From positions 9,232 through 73,231 of the forward strand of contig CAZSSP010000007.1 in the NCBI GenBank assembly GCA_964609695.1: a stretch of 64,000 nt of DNA, given 5' to 3'. Every line of letters begins with the position of its first letter. Positions within the stretch are counted from its first letter, which is position 1. The DNA comes from JAGNHS01 sp964609695 (GTDB lineage Bacteria; Bdellovibrionota; UBA2428). Under the pieces are notes generated by a model that saw only the letters and a list, made by a program, of their open reading frames with translations, was not told the DNA's origin and ran no database searches. The translations under genes were made by a program, and so were the position numbers. Below, in pieces: positions 16,508 to 25,392 of this stretch.

Positions 16508-17632
16508 TCACCACTCGAATGATGCACGAACATAGTAACGGCGATCCACACCAATACCTGGCCCGCGCCCCAAATTGACCGCTTCAGTCACAAAAGCAAT
16601 GTAACCTGGACCAATATGGCCATAAGCTCCGCCACCTAGGTTTCCCTTATAAAAGTGACCCGCCAAAGCACCATGAAGCCAACGTGTGACTCGCATGTAA
16701 AATTCCATTCCAATGCCAAGATGCTCAATTTTTTTATCGGTTTTTACTAAATAATCACGATAGTCCACACTAATTGTAGGACGCATTCTGCCAATTTTAT
16801 GAAGCGACACTGCGGCTCCAGCATTTACTCTTTTCTGAGTTGGTGGAACTGTTCCTGATAAACTATTTTTCTGAAGTCGATTATCAAAATCATTTTCAAG
16901 AACGTTTTGATATACAGCGCCCAATGAAGGGACGAAACCAAAACGCCCCCAAGGACCCCCGTGCCACTGAGTTCCGATATCTAAATCACTTCCCCATCCC
17001 ATTCCAAAAAAAGATCGCGGATTATCAAAACTTAACAATTGTTGGTTTTCCAGATAACTACTGTTGCTCATCCCTCGATCCATACCAGAGCGAATATGCA
17101 CAGGCCTAAAAGCGACACCGAACCTTAAATGATTATCAAAAAAGGGTTGTGCAAAACCCAAGGAAAAAGCTGTGTCTTGTGTCACGCGCGCGGCAGCCTT
17201 CAAAAATAAAAGAGATGGAGTTCGAATTCTAAATGAAGATCTTAATGCCAAAAAATTTAAAGCCATGGCAAAACGCTTTCCGTAATAACCAAAACCTGGC
17301 ACCTCAATACTAAAAGATGCAGCCGTGCCATCGAAAGAATAAAAATCCACAGGCCTTAAAGTGGATCCATTTTTTTTGAGATTTTTAATTTTTTTATAAA
17401 GCTTTGAAATACTTGGAGACACTCCGGCTTGAATCAAATCGGGAAGTCTCCATTTGGACTCCTCCTGAAGAGCTAGACCCGCTGGATTGGTATACAAAGA
17501 TTCCCAATCATCAATGTAAGCCGTAACAGCTCGACCCATGGCTATAGATCGAGGGGTTGGAAACAAATCATAATATTCACGCGAAAAGGCCGAAGTTGCC
17601 AATAAAAAAAAGAATAGCCACCCTCTACGCAT
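16508..17632 (-). CDS. outer-membrane beta-barrel-like protein (PorV/FadL-type pattern)
   Basis: A signal peptide (RRGWLFFFLLATSAFS) leads into PTPRSIAMGRAVTAYIDDWESLYTNPAGLA. This is the N-terminal pattern shared by many FadL/PorV/UPF0164-like barrels, with a conserved R-A-x-A..D......NPAGL. The rest alternates aromatic and polar residues through about a dozen strands and ends in aromatic Trp (ASFEW), a typical barrel signature. Substrate or partner cannot be told. It stands between the Nudix gene and coaE on the same strand, with ~100 bp upstream that may hold a promoter. Confidence 0.65.
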   Translation of the reverse strand: MRRGWLFFFLLATSAFSREYYDLFPTPRSIAMGRAVTAYIDDWESLYTNPAGLALQEESKWRLPDLIQAGVSPSISKLYKKIKNLKKNGSTLRPVDFYSFDGTAASFSIEVPGFGYYGKRFAMALNFLALRSSFRIRTPSLLFLKAAARVTQDTAFSLGFAQPFFDNHLRFGVAFRPVHIRSGMDRGMSNSSYLENQQLLSFDNPRSFFGMGWGSDLDIGTQWHGGPWGRFGFVPSLGAVYQNVLENDFDNRLQKNSLSGTVPPTQKRVNAGAAVSLHKIGRMRPTISVDYRDYLVKTDKKIEHLGIGMEFYMRVTRWLHGALAGHFYKGNLGGGAYGHIGPGYIAFVTEAVNLGRGPGIGVDRRYYVRASFEW

Positions 17633-17733
17633 AGTTTATATCAAAGCTCTAACTTAAAGATAACGCGATCATGAAAGGAACGCAGCCTTCGATGGCTTTT
17701 TAAGACGAGAAAGATTCCTCTATGACACAGGGT

Positions 17734-18354
17734 TTAACGGGCTTTAGAGTTCGCCAAAGTCCGTTCTTCAAGAAATCTATCCAATTTCTTATTGAGTTCG
17801 TCTTTGCTCCCATTATTTTTTAATTCAAATTTTGCTTCACTCAACATGACGTTTTGATCTTGCAAAGAAATCATCATTTGAACTTCTTCTTTTCCCATGG
17901 AATCACGCTTAACGACTCTTGGAATAATTTTCTTCTCATCAGAAGTGATTACAATCAATCCATTGAGGTTTTTATGAAATTTTGATTCCACCAAACGAGA
18001 GCCTTCAACAAAGGCAAACTTGGCATTCATTTCACGTTGTTTACGAGCCCATTTTTCGATGTAATCCAAAATGAGAGGATGCAAAATTTCTTCCAATTTT
18101 TTTCGATCATCAGGATTATTCATCATCTTCATTCTCAAAGCCCTGCGATCGAGATTGCCCAAATTATCTAAAACTGAAGAACCGAAAGTTTTATAAATGA
18201 GTTGAAAACCTAACTTCCCTTGTTCTGTGTTTTTATCAACAACTAACCTAGACACCTGATCAGCATCCACGCAGGGATAGCCTTTCGAAGAGAGATAAGA
18301 AATAGCCGTTGATTTACCCGATCCAATGATTCCTGTAATGCCCCAAAGTTCCAT
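17734..18354 (-). CDS. coaE: dephospho-CoA kinase
   Basis: Catalyses the last step of coenzyme A synthesis, phosphorylation of the 3'-hydroxyl of dephospho-CoA. The P-loop GIIGSGKS is at about residues 7-14, followed by VDADQVSRLVVD, the conserved DAD block, and LEEILHPLI with the conserved HP. The lid-like FVEGSRLVES and KIIPRVVKRD fit CoaE. The usual LLFE motif is replaced by FVEG. Length 206 is normal. It is divergent from the DUF429 gene. Confidence 0.92.
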   Translation of the reverse strand: MELWGITGIIGSGKSTAISYLSSKGYPCVDADQVSRLVVDKNTEQGKLGFQLIYKTFGSSVLDNLGNLDRRALRMKMMNNPDDRKKLEEILHPLILDYIEKWARKQREMNAKFAFVEGSRLVESKFHKNLNGLIVITSDEKKIIPRVVKRDSMGKEEVQMMISLQDQNVMLSEAKFELKNNGSKDELNKKLDRFLEERTLANSKAR

Positions 18355-18426
18355 CAGAACTCAGGTATCATAAATTTTCAGGCATCTTGCAAACAACATA
18401 ATAAATATTTCTAGAACGACTTCTAA

Positions 18427-18455
18427 TTGTGGACCATTAGAAGATAAGTTAAATT
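18427..18455 (+). promoter_or_regulatory. candidate promoter of the DUF429 gene, leaderless spacing
   Basis: TTGTGG (18427-18432), 17-bp spacer, TAAATT (18450-18455), then 6 nt to the ATG at 18462. The same TTGTGG-N17 arrangement occurs in front of the LptF/LptG gene. Confidence 0.35.
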
Positions 18456-18461
18456 TTAAAT

Positions 18462-19313
18462 ATGGGAGCCAAGAAAAGGCAAAATGTCCGTAGGCACCTT
18501 GGTCTCGAACTATCCGGCCCTCGCGGCGATCACACTTTCCTCTGTGCGCTCGACGTCTTCCCTCATTCACACCGCTGCGTCCTCACTGATGTATTGCAGC
18601 CCAAGGAAGACTTCGACCCTGATCAACCCCTCATAGAAGCCATAAAAAATCTATCCTCCATTCAAGGCGGTCAATGTGCGGGCATAGGCGTTAACGCCCC
18701 CTTAAGCTTCCCTCCACTCTTTCGCAGTCTCCTTAAAGGAAAAGCCACGAGCTCAGAAAACAAAGAGCTTAAATGGATGCAAGAAACCCACAAAGAATTA
18801 TTGGAAAAAATGAAAATAAAAGCTTTTTTACCTTATCTCCAAAGAGCCGGTGAAATCTATTTAAGACATTTTACAAAAGAGCGATTTCCTATAGCGGATT
18901 CATTCAGCAGCTCTGGAGCCACTTTAGCGATTCGATTACTCTATTGCCAAAAATTTATAAAAAAAACTTCCTTTAGTGAAGTCTATGCTCGTGGAGCCGT
19001 ACAAAGAATTTGCCAATCCTTAAGAATGCCGAAGTTTGTTGAAAATAATTATTCGCACCTCACCAGTGGAGTTGAAGCCAGATATGAATTTTTTCAAAAT
19101 CTTCAGAGTAAAGTGCCTGGCTTTTTCTTTTACGACGAACATTTAGAAACACTGACCATGCACATACACGCCTTCAATAGTTTTGTTTGTGCCCTGACAG
19201 ATGTACTGAGTTTTGCCCAAGCCACCGAAAGAAAACCGGGTCATTTTCCCAGCGAAACATCTTGGATATTACTTCCCAAGCAAGTCATCGCCTGGGACCG
19301 TGTTTTTAAATAG
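18462..19313 (+). CDS. DUF429 family protein (predicted RNase H-like fold)
   Basis: The 283-residue product shows the DUF429 layout: an N-terminal LGLELSGPRGDHTFLCALD, with a D/E-containing first strand of an RNase H-like fold, then GIGVNAPLSFP, equivalent to the family's GIDAPLSLP, and later YARGAVQRI and HAFNSFVCALTDVLSF near the C-terminus. DUF429 proteins are predicted nucleases; the role is unknown. The usual first-strand Asp appears as Glu and the second-motif Asp as Asn, so activity is doubtful. The 3' end overlaps that of pgeF by 8 bp, convergently. Confidence 0.65.
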   Translation: MGAKKRQNVRRHLGLELSGPRGDHTFLCALDVFPHSHRCVLTDVLQPKEDFDPDQPLIEAIKNLSSIQGGQCAGIGVNAPLSFPPLFRSLLKGKATSSENKELKWMQETHKELLEKMKIKAFLPYLQRAGEIYLRHFTKERFPIADSFSSSGATLAIRLLYCQKFIKKTSFSEVYARGAVQRICQSLRMPKFVENNYSHLTSGVEARYEFFQNLQSKVPGFFFYDEHLETLTMHIHAFNSFVCALTDVLSFAQATERKPGHFPSETSWILLPKQVIAWDRVFK

Positions 19314-19992
19314 GCCAAAGTAAGGAGTAATTGTTTGAGGCTGGCTTTGATAAACCAGCTTTAAAATCCCTGCGCCACGAAGAAAAATTTTCATTCTCAA
19401 AAGTATTCACTTCTACGTTGTAAACAAGTTCCACTCCCAGAGACTTCCATCGATCTTCAACATATTTCCAAACATGAAAAAATCTTTGATCTGGATTTAA
19501 TAAATCCCTTTCAAAATACTTAGTATTGTCTGAAATATTTTTTGGAAACTGACTCCACATATCTTCTTTTACGGCAAAACTTTTACCCGACAATGAAGGT
19601 CCCACCCATATCCAAGTGCTCTTAGGATCACACCATTTTTCTTTAAAAGGTAAAAACGGAAGCTCTTTTTGCACACCACGCCAACCCGCGTGCATGGCCA
19701 CCAAACTTCGATTTTGATGATCAATAAAAAAAATTGGCAAACAATCCGCTGTTTTAATGAGCAAAGGTTTCTTTTGATTTCGAAAATCTTGAGAATCTAC
19801 CCAAATAGCATCGGCCTCTGGTGGTGGATTCGTAGGCCAAGCCTCGACCCATTTAAAACACCGATCGCCATGAACCTGTTTTAAATGAAAAGTGTCTTCT
19901 AAAGAATAATTCTGACTTTCTTGCTTATCACAAAACTCTATTCGCAATCCTTTGGCCCAAGATTGTTCTAAGGGGAATTCAAGAGCAGACAT
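19306..19992 (-). CDS. pgeF: peptidoglycan editing factor PgeF / YfiH-type laccase-domain protein
   Basis: Member of the multicopper polyphenol oxidoreductase (DUF152) family. Members act on purine nucleosides, and PgeF (YfiH) also prevents misincorporation of Ser into peptidoglycan stems. Metal-site motifs are intact: LKQVHGDRC, IKTADCLPIFF and AMHAGWRG, giving the His/Cys/His set. Length 228 is slightly short. The start is ATG at 19992, sharing its A with the stop of the pseudouridine synthase gene (TGATG). The gene order rluD-pgeF is common in bacteria and supports the call. Confidence 0.9.
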   Translation of the reverse strand: MSALEFPLEQSWAKGLRIEFCDKQESQNYSLEDTFHLKQVHGDRCFKWVEAWPTNPPPEADAIWVDSQDFRNQKKPLLIKTADCLPIFFIDHQNRSLVAMHAGWRGVQKELPFLPFKEKWCDPKSTWIWVGPSLSGKSFAVKEDMWSQFPKNISDNTKYFERDLLNPDQRFFHVWKYVEDRWKSLGVELVYNVEVNTFENENFSSWRRDFKAGLSKPASNNYSLLWPI

Positions 19993-21050
19993 CAATCTTC
20001 GCTGGGCCTTTCAAACTTCGACGACAAACTCAATCGCTTAATTTTACAGTAAGCTTCAAAACTTTGAGAACGCGCCTTGAAAGACATCTCTTCGCCAGTC
20101 CAAGGATGTTTAAAACGCAATGAATGCGCATGTAAATAAATTCTATCAGCGTCCATCCCCCCATAGAGAGTGTCGCCCAATATAGGCATACCTAAAGACG
20201 ACAAATGGACTCGAATTTGATGAGTTCTTCCCGTTTCTAATTTCAACTCAAGCAATGCTTCATCAGTACCCTGACATAGCAAATGCATATGGCTGATAGC
20301 TTTTTTACCTTCTCCGGAAACTCTGAATCGCAAAACTTGTTTGGGATCTCGAGATAAAAAAGTCACCAAGGAGACCATCCCTTCTTCATTTTGCTTAATG
20401 GCTGCCAAGCTTCCTCGAAATAATTCTTCAAGGGACTTCGATCTTTTTTGAATGGCTTGATTAAAATCACCTCGGACCAAGGCCCAATAACAACGATTCA
20501 CATCGCGAGTGAGAAACAACTTACTCAATTTTTCATGAGTTTGAGGGTCTTTAGCCACAAGCAATGCACCTGAAGTTCCTCTATCGAGTCGATGAACTAT
20601 TCCAGGCCGCTCCTCATCCCATAAATCCTTTTGCCAATCTTCGATGAGAGGAGAAACTTTTTTTTCTTTCAACAACCAAGCCGCTAAAGTTTGATCAAAT
20701 GGAACACCTTTTCCAGAGTGCACCGTGAGACCTTCTGGTTTATTAATCACAAGCAAACGATCGTCTTCAAAAATTATTTCAGGAGCTCGCCCATGAAAAG
20801 AAATTTCTCCTTTTAAAAAAGCTTCAATCGGCTTGACCTCATGCTCGCCAAACCAAGACACTTTGTCTCCGAGCTTTAAACGATAGGAAGGTTTGACATC
20901 TTTTTGATTAACTCGAACCCAGCCCTTTTCAATAAGAGCGGTCCATTTTGATCGAGAGTAATCATGAATGATTTTAGACAACAAGGCATCCAAGCGCTCA
21001 GACACGTTGCTTTCATTAATTTCAATAGGAAAATATTCTTCTATCTTCAC
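19992..21050 (-). CDS. rluD: RluD/RluC-family 23S rRNA pseudouridine synthase
   Basis: Converts uridines in large-subunit rRNA to pseudouridine. It has an N-terminal S4-like RNA-binding domain (RLDALLSKIIHDYSRSKWTALIEKGWVRVN, about residues 18-47) and the RluA-type catalytic domain with IVHRLDRGTSGALLVAKD around residues 150-167, the Asp being the nucleophile. LETGRTHQIRVHLSSLGMPILGD completes the signature. RluD is favoured over RluC by the S4 domain and the pgeF neighbour, but the exact uridine targets are inferred. The ATG overlaps the preceding stop as ATGA, making it part of the long minus-strand run behind the flagellar genes. Confidence 0.85.
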   Translation of the reverse strand: MKIEEYFPIEINESNVSERLDALLSKIIHDYSRSKWTALIEKGWVRVNQKDVKPSYRLKLGDKVSWFGEHEVKPIEAFLKGEISFHGRAPEIIFEDDRLLVINKPEGLTVHSGKGVPFDQTLAAWLLKEKKVSPLIEDWQKDLWDEERPGIVHRLDRGTSGALLVAKDPQTHEKLSKLFLTRDVNRCYWALVRGDFNQAIQKRSKSLEELFRGSLAAIKQNEEGMVSLVTFLSRDPKQVLRFRVSGEGKKAISHMHLLCQGTDEALLELKLETGRTHQIRVHLSSLGMPILGDTLYGGMDADRIYLHAHSLRFKHPWTGEEMSFKARSQSFEAYCKIKRLSLSSKFERPSED

Positions 21051-21769
21051 GTGAGAGTAGAAGGTTTACCGAGCTTATTCTCCCTCTTGAGTCGCTCAAT
21101 ATAGGTTTTTGCAAGAACTTGTTCATTGGGAATTGAAAGAGCCTGGCAAATAAGGACCAAGTGTCCTCGCAAATAAACTGGATGATGCAAGTGTTCGCCT
21201 AATTCATTTTCAATAGTCGTGATATGCGCCGGAGAAAGACGAATTTTTTGGCTCAGTTCTTCTTCGCTATACTGACGATAAAGTCGAACGGCTTTTAAAA
21301 ATTCGCCGGTTAAATCTATACAGGAAGCAATCTTAGATTCAAATTCAGGATTGGGAACAAAATTAGATTTAACACTCGCCACAACACTAATGTTGGGATG
21401 TGTTTTTCTTGGACTGGGATTGAACTCAGATGAAGGTGATGAATAATTTTTATTGAGATTGGCCAAAACAGAGGGTGCTGAACGAGGACGATCCATGGAT
21501 TCATCCTTCCAAGAATCAAAGCCCATTTTCACATCATACTCTCGTCTTTTGGCAGGATTCCCCAAAACGGAAAAAGCATATTCAATTTCGCTCAAAATAC
21601 TATCTTTAGATTCTTCATCAAAAACGGCATAGGACGCCACAGAATCTTCGGAATAAGTATTTTTAGCTCGGTTATATGCATGTAGAATATCGTTCTGACT
21701 CACGCCAGGAGTTAAATCCAAAATTAAATAAAGATTTTGCTTAGGCTTTACTGTAGTACTTTCGTTCAT
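21047..21769 (-). CDS. J-domain-like/RodZ-type helix-turn-helix fusion protein
   Basis: A 240-residue protein with two parts. Residues ~12-83 resemble a DnaJ J domain (LYLILDLTPGVSQNDILHAY, EIEYAFSVLGNPAKRREYD), but the HPD loop needed to stimulate DnaK is replaced by a YSEDS stretch. Residues ~155-222 form an HTH of the RodZ/HTH_25 type (FLKAVRLYRQYSEEELSQKI, then PAHITTIENE, PVYLRGHLVLICQAL). The linker is polar. The start is ATG at 21769, overlapping the flhG stop as ATGA; an upstream reading of 39 more codons would lie inside flhG. Coupling to flhG suggests a role in cell pole or flagellar number control, as inference. Confidence 0.75.
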   Translation of the reverse strand: MNESTTVKPKQNLYLILDLTPGVSQNDILHAYNRAKNTYSEDSVASYAVFDEESKDSILSEIEYAFSVLGNPAKRREYDVKMGFDSWKDESMDRPRSAPSVLANLNKNYSSPSSEFNPSPRKTHPNISVVASVKSNFVPNPEFESKIASCIDLTGEFLKAVRLYRQYSEEELSQKIRLSPAHITTIENELGEHLHHPVYLRGHLVLICQALSIPNEQVLAKTYIERLKRENKLGKPSTLT

Positions 21770-22788
21770 GGTGAATTCTTGATCTCTTCCTTCATCAAGG
21801 CCTCTGTGAGTTTTTCTAATCGAGTCGAAAGCGGAGAGCGAGGAAATTCTGCAACCGCCGGTCTTTTTGAGCGAATGGCTTTCCACACCGAGTTATCGTA
21901 ATCAATGTATCCTGCGTATTTTAGATCAATCCCAAAAAATCTTCGACTCACGCTACAAATTGCCTTACCCACATCAATATCCACCTGAGTTCGCACTTGA
22001 TTAATAACAATATGAGGTGAAAGCGTTGAAGCCTGTTTGCGTAAAATTTCGCAAGCTTCTGGATCCAGTCGCTCTACTACAGCAAAGAGATCCACTGGTG
22101 CGCGAAGACCTAAAATGTTTTTAGTATCTATCGCAGCTTCAATCACATCACGCACACCCTTTGGAACATCAGCCTGCATGAGACGCTCATAAAAGAGCGC
22201 ACGAATAAACCGATAGGCGTTTTCAACGCTCGTCGGTTCAGGAAGTATAGAAAGCAATCCATTATCTGCAGCATTAAAAAATTTAATTGTTAGATCATGT
22301 GTGCCCGCGCCTAGATCGATAAAAACTTCATCAAAATCCATTTCACGAATTTGATCTAAGAAGGCGTCCACACGCTTTTCCATCAAACTTAAAATTTTCA
22401 AAGGATCATTGTAACCAGAAATATGAAGCAATCCGACTTGAGCTGTAGGAACCATGAGTTGTCTTAAGTGATCGACACGACCCTCTACCCAATCACCGAT
22501 TCCTACTTTAGGTGGAGTCACACCTAAACATGTGTGCAAATTTGCGCCACCAAGATCTAAATCTATAGCCAAAACACGACGCCCTTTACGAGCCATAACC
22601 CAACAAACGTTGGCACAAATTAAACTTTTACCAACTCCACCCTTGCCACCACCGACAGCCCAAATGCGAGCTCTTTTTTGTGTTTGAATGCGCGGAGATA
22701 TATTGGATGAAAAAGGATTTTCCTGAGGCTTCTGAGCCGAGCCAGAGAGAACGAGGCTTCCCTCGACACTTTCCCACTCTTTATCCAA
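21766..22788 (-). CDS. flhG: FlhG/MinD-like P-loop ATPase
   Basis: MinD/ParA-class ATPase. The deviant Walker A GGGKGGVGKSLICAN lies at about residues 46-60, AIDLDLGGANLHTCLGV follows, and FIDLGAGTHDLTI is the switch II region. FlhG proteins set flagellar number and position, often against FlhF; no flhF is in this window. The immediate follow-on from flgL supports FlhG rather than MinD. The N-terminal ~40 residues are polar and may include the FlhF-contacting segment. The start is TTG with GGGAGGG 6 nt upstream. The C-terminal amphipathic helix (LEKLTEALMKEEIKN) could bind membrane. Confidence 0.8.
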   Translation of the reverse strand: MDKEWESVEGSLVLSGSAQKPQENPFSSNISPRIQTQKRARIWAVGGGKGGVGKSLICANVCWVMARKGRRVLAIDLDLGGANLHTCLGVTPPKVGIGDWVEGRVDHLRQLMVPTAQVGLLHISGYNDPLKILSLMEKRVDAFLDQIREMDFDEVFIDLGAGTHDLTIKFFNAADNGLLSILPEPTSVENAYRFIRALFYERLMQADVPKGVRDVIEAAIDTKNILGLRAPVDLFAVVERLDPEACEILRKQASTLSPHIVINQVRTQVDIDVGKAICSVSRRFFGIDLKYAGYIDYDNSVWKAIRSKRPAVAEFPRSPLSTRLEKLTEALMKEEIKNSP

Positions 22789-22858
22789 GAAATTCCCTCC
22801 CTAATATAATAATCCCACGGCCTCGCCAATCCCGCAAGCGAGTCCCAAGAAGGAGACC

Positions 22859-23968
22859 TTACTTTAAAAAGTCCAGCAATGAAGGGGTTATCAATCGTTT
22901 GCTCGTTTCAAGGCTGGCATTAAGAGCATGCTCATCTTTAGCCAAATCAGAAAAGACTTTAAGCGCATCAGCATCTTCTACTCTAGAGTTGAGATCTATC
23001 TTGGTCACTTCATCATGCTCCAAGGAACTTTGAACCATTTCTAGAGTTTTTTGTTGTGAACCTATCATCGATCGTGAAGTCACAACCTGCTGAAAAGCTT
23101 CTTCTAAAGAATCAAGAGCATTATTGATTCCTTTGACGTTGCCGCTCTTCAAGGAATCGTTGAAATCCTTCAATGATTTCAACACATTAACGCCGCCACC
23201 CGCTTGTCCAACACCCACTTTTTCTGCAAGCTTTTCGCCCCCTTTTTCAGCAGCTTTTAGAGCTTCTTTGGCAGCCTGAGCCTCGGTCCCCGAAGTGGCC
23301 GCTTTGGCAACAGCAGAGGCTGGTCCGCGCAATTCTGACTCAAGCGGTAGCCCTAAAGTTGGAATTCCTGCCGATCCATTTTCACGTATTTTAGAGGCTT
23401 CTGGGGCAATCTTATCGACCCCATAAAAAACGAAACTACCAGGAATATTCATGTTAACTTTATGCCCAGAATCCACTTCAACTTGAATGATCCCGTCATC
23501 ACCAAAATAATTTCCGTCATGATCAAAAGGAGCGTTGAGCGTTTGATAACCGCCAAAAATATAACGGTCACCCACTCTAGTGTTACCAATTTGCAAAGCT
23601 CTAGAAAAAAGCTGTTCAACTTCTGCAGAGGCTGACTGCAATACACTTTTCTCTTGGTTAGTGGTGTTGCTCATACTCACCGCCAATTCTTTGGCGCGAG
23701 CCAAGACATCACTTAAATCGCCCAAAGCATTTTCGGAAATTTTCATGATGGCATTGGTAGACACGACGTTAGTTTGAAGCTGTTTATTTTGAGCTAACTG
23801 TTGTTTTAAATCTAGAGATCGCACCAAACCCGCAGGATCATCAGAGGGGCGACTAATACGTTTACCAGAAGTTCCTTGCTCTTGGTTTTTAACTAAATTT
23901 CCTCGAGTTCTATTGATGGCATTCCCCGCCTGAGAATAAACCATTTTATCAGTCACACGAGTTGTCAT
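22859..23968 (-). CDS. flgL: flagellar hook-associated protein 3 (FlgL)
   Basis: Junction protein between hook and filament. The N-terminal MTTRVTDKMVYSQAGNAINRT and SRPSDDPAGLVRSLDLKQQL are typical of the flagellin/FlgL D0-D1 helices, and the C-terminal segment (DLNSRVEDADALKVFSDLAK) completes the coiled-coil half. The central 190-270 region is Ala/Gly/Lys rich (AAKEALKAAEKGGEKLAEK) and probably loop-like or helical; it makes this FlgL longer than the ~300 usual. It follows flgK by 2 bp. It is the last flagellar structural gene of the run. Confidence 0.9.
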   Translation of the reverse strand: MTTRVTDKMVYSQAGNAINRTRGNLVKNQEQGTSGKRISRPSDDPAGLVRSLDLKQQLAQNKQLQTNVVSTNAIMKISENALGDLSDVLARAKELAVSMSNTTNQEKSVLQSASAEVEQLFSRALQIGNTRVGDRYIFGGYQTLNAPFDHDGNYFGDDGIIQVEVDSGHKVNMNIPGSFVFYGVDKIAPEASKIRENGSAGIPTLGLPLESELRGPASAVAKAATSGTEAQAAKEALKAAEKGGEKLAEKVGVGQAGGGVNVLKSLKDFNDSLKSGNVKGINNALDSLEEAFQQVVTSRSMIGSQQKTLEMVQSSLEHDEVTKIDLNSRVEDADALKVFSDLAKDEHALNASLETSKRLITPSLLDFLK

Positions 23969-23970
23969 CT

Positions 23971-25392
23971 TTAAAACCTCTTAAGATTTAAAACGGTTTC
24001 TAACATGGAGTCGGCCACTTGAATGACCTTGGCACTAGCATCAAAGGCTTTTTGAAATCTCACCATATTCAAAGCTTCTTCATCGAGAGAAACGCCTGAC
24101 TCTTGCTCTCTTAAATTTTCAATTTGAGTCAGAATGCCTTTTTGATTTTGGAGAGTTTCCTCAGCACCACGAGATTCAATACCAATTTTTGCAATCATCT
24201 GGCCTGCAAAATCAGCAAAGGAACTTTCGCCATTAATCACTTTACTATTTTCCAAATCAGCTAACTTTAACAATGCCCTGTTATCGCCGGGAGCATTTCG
24301 AGTCATTCCAGCCGCGAGCATCCCAGGACTTCTCATCAATTCATCTGTAACTGCAATTTTGGAAGCAGCTTTTTTTTCAGCACCACCCACATCAAAAATA
24401 TTTCCACCTGCTTGTCCATTAAGAGTAAAACCACTTTGATGAAGGTCATTAACTTCTTTTGAAAAGTTAAAAGCTAAAGCATCTAAATTCTTTGCAACAC
24501 CTGCTAAAGTTTCATCGCGAGCCTTTAAATAGGCACCCAATTCTCCACCCTTAACGAAATCAGAAACCACAGTGACCGATTCCCCGGTCGAACTCTTGAG
24601 CGCCACTTGCATAGCCCCTTCGAAATAACCTCCAGGAGTCGTGTTTCTTACGGCACTCACTTTATAAGCATCTACTCCAGACACCAAATCACCCATACGG
24701 CCAGAACTCACGGTGATACTTCCGTTATCGTTTTCCATGACATTGATGTCGACTAATGAGCTGAGTTCTTTAAGATTCAAATCGCGCATATCTTTTTCAT
24801 CGTTGGCAATGCCCTGAGTCCCTTCAATCGTTTGAATCTGACGATTGAGATCGGCAATGCGTTGAGAGAGCGAATTAATTTTATCAACAGTCACAGCGAT
24901 ACGACCATCTATGTCGTTTCTAATTCCCTCAAGAGACCCTTGTATTGAGCGAAACTTTGTAGATAGCGTTTTCGCACTTTCCACAACTCCAGCTCGCATG
25001 GCCGTTGAATTAGGTTGCGAAGAAAGATTTCTAACATCATTAAAAAAATCACTGAAAGATTTATTCAAACCTTTTTCTGCATCATCCACAAAAATATCTT
25101 CTATCTGATGCAAAACACCACTGTAGTTTTCTGATTTACCAACCTGAGAATTAAGAGCTTCTAGTCTTCGAGCTACAAAAGTAGAGCTGGCTCTAGTCAC
25201 AGCATTAACGTTAACGCCATTCCCCACTCTAACTTTACCCAGTCCATAAGGAGCTCGCGCCTCCATCTCAACTCGCTGACGAGAATATCCCTCTGTGTTC
25301 GCATTAGAAATATTATGTGAAGTGACGGCAAGAGCTTTTTGATTGGCTCCCAAAGAGGCTTTACTTTGATCGAATATTTGATTGATTGACAT
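23971..25392 (-). CDS. flgK: flagellar hook-associated protein 1 (FlgK)
   Basis: Hook-filament junction protein exported by the flagellar type III system. The N-terminus MSINQIFDQSKASLGANQKA with HNISNANTEGYSRQRVE is the classical rod/hook family start. The C-terminus (SGVSLDEEALNMVRFQKAFDASAKVIQVADSMLETVLNL) matches the FlgK D0 helix. Length 473 is within range. The ATG abuts the flgN stop (adjacent codons), so translation is coupled to its chaperone gene. Confidence 0.94.
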   Translation of the reverse strand: MSINQIFDQSKASLGANQKALAVTSHNISNANTEGYSRQRVEMEARAPYGLGKVRVGNGVNVNAVTRASSTFVARRLEALNSQVGKSENYSGVLHQIEDIFVDDAEKGLNKSFSDFFNDVRNLSSQPNSTAMRAGVVESAKTLSTKFRSIQGSLEGIRNDIDGRIAVTVDKINSLSQRIADLNRQIQTIEGTQGIANDEKDMRDLNLKELSSLVDINVMENDNGSITVSSGRMGDLVSGVDAYKVSAVRNTTPGGYFEGAMQVALKSSTGESVTVVSDFVKGGELGAYLKARDETLAGVAKNLDALAFNFSKEVNDLHQSGFTLNGQAGGNIFDVGGAEKKAASKIAVTDELMRSPGMLAAGMTRNAPGDNRALLKLADLENSKVINGESSFADFAGQMIAKIGIESRGAEETLQNQKGILTQIENLREQESGVSLDEEALNMVRFQKAFDASAKVIQVADSMLETVLNLKRF

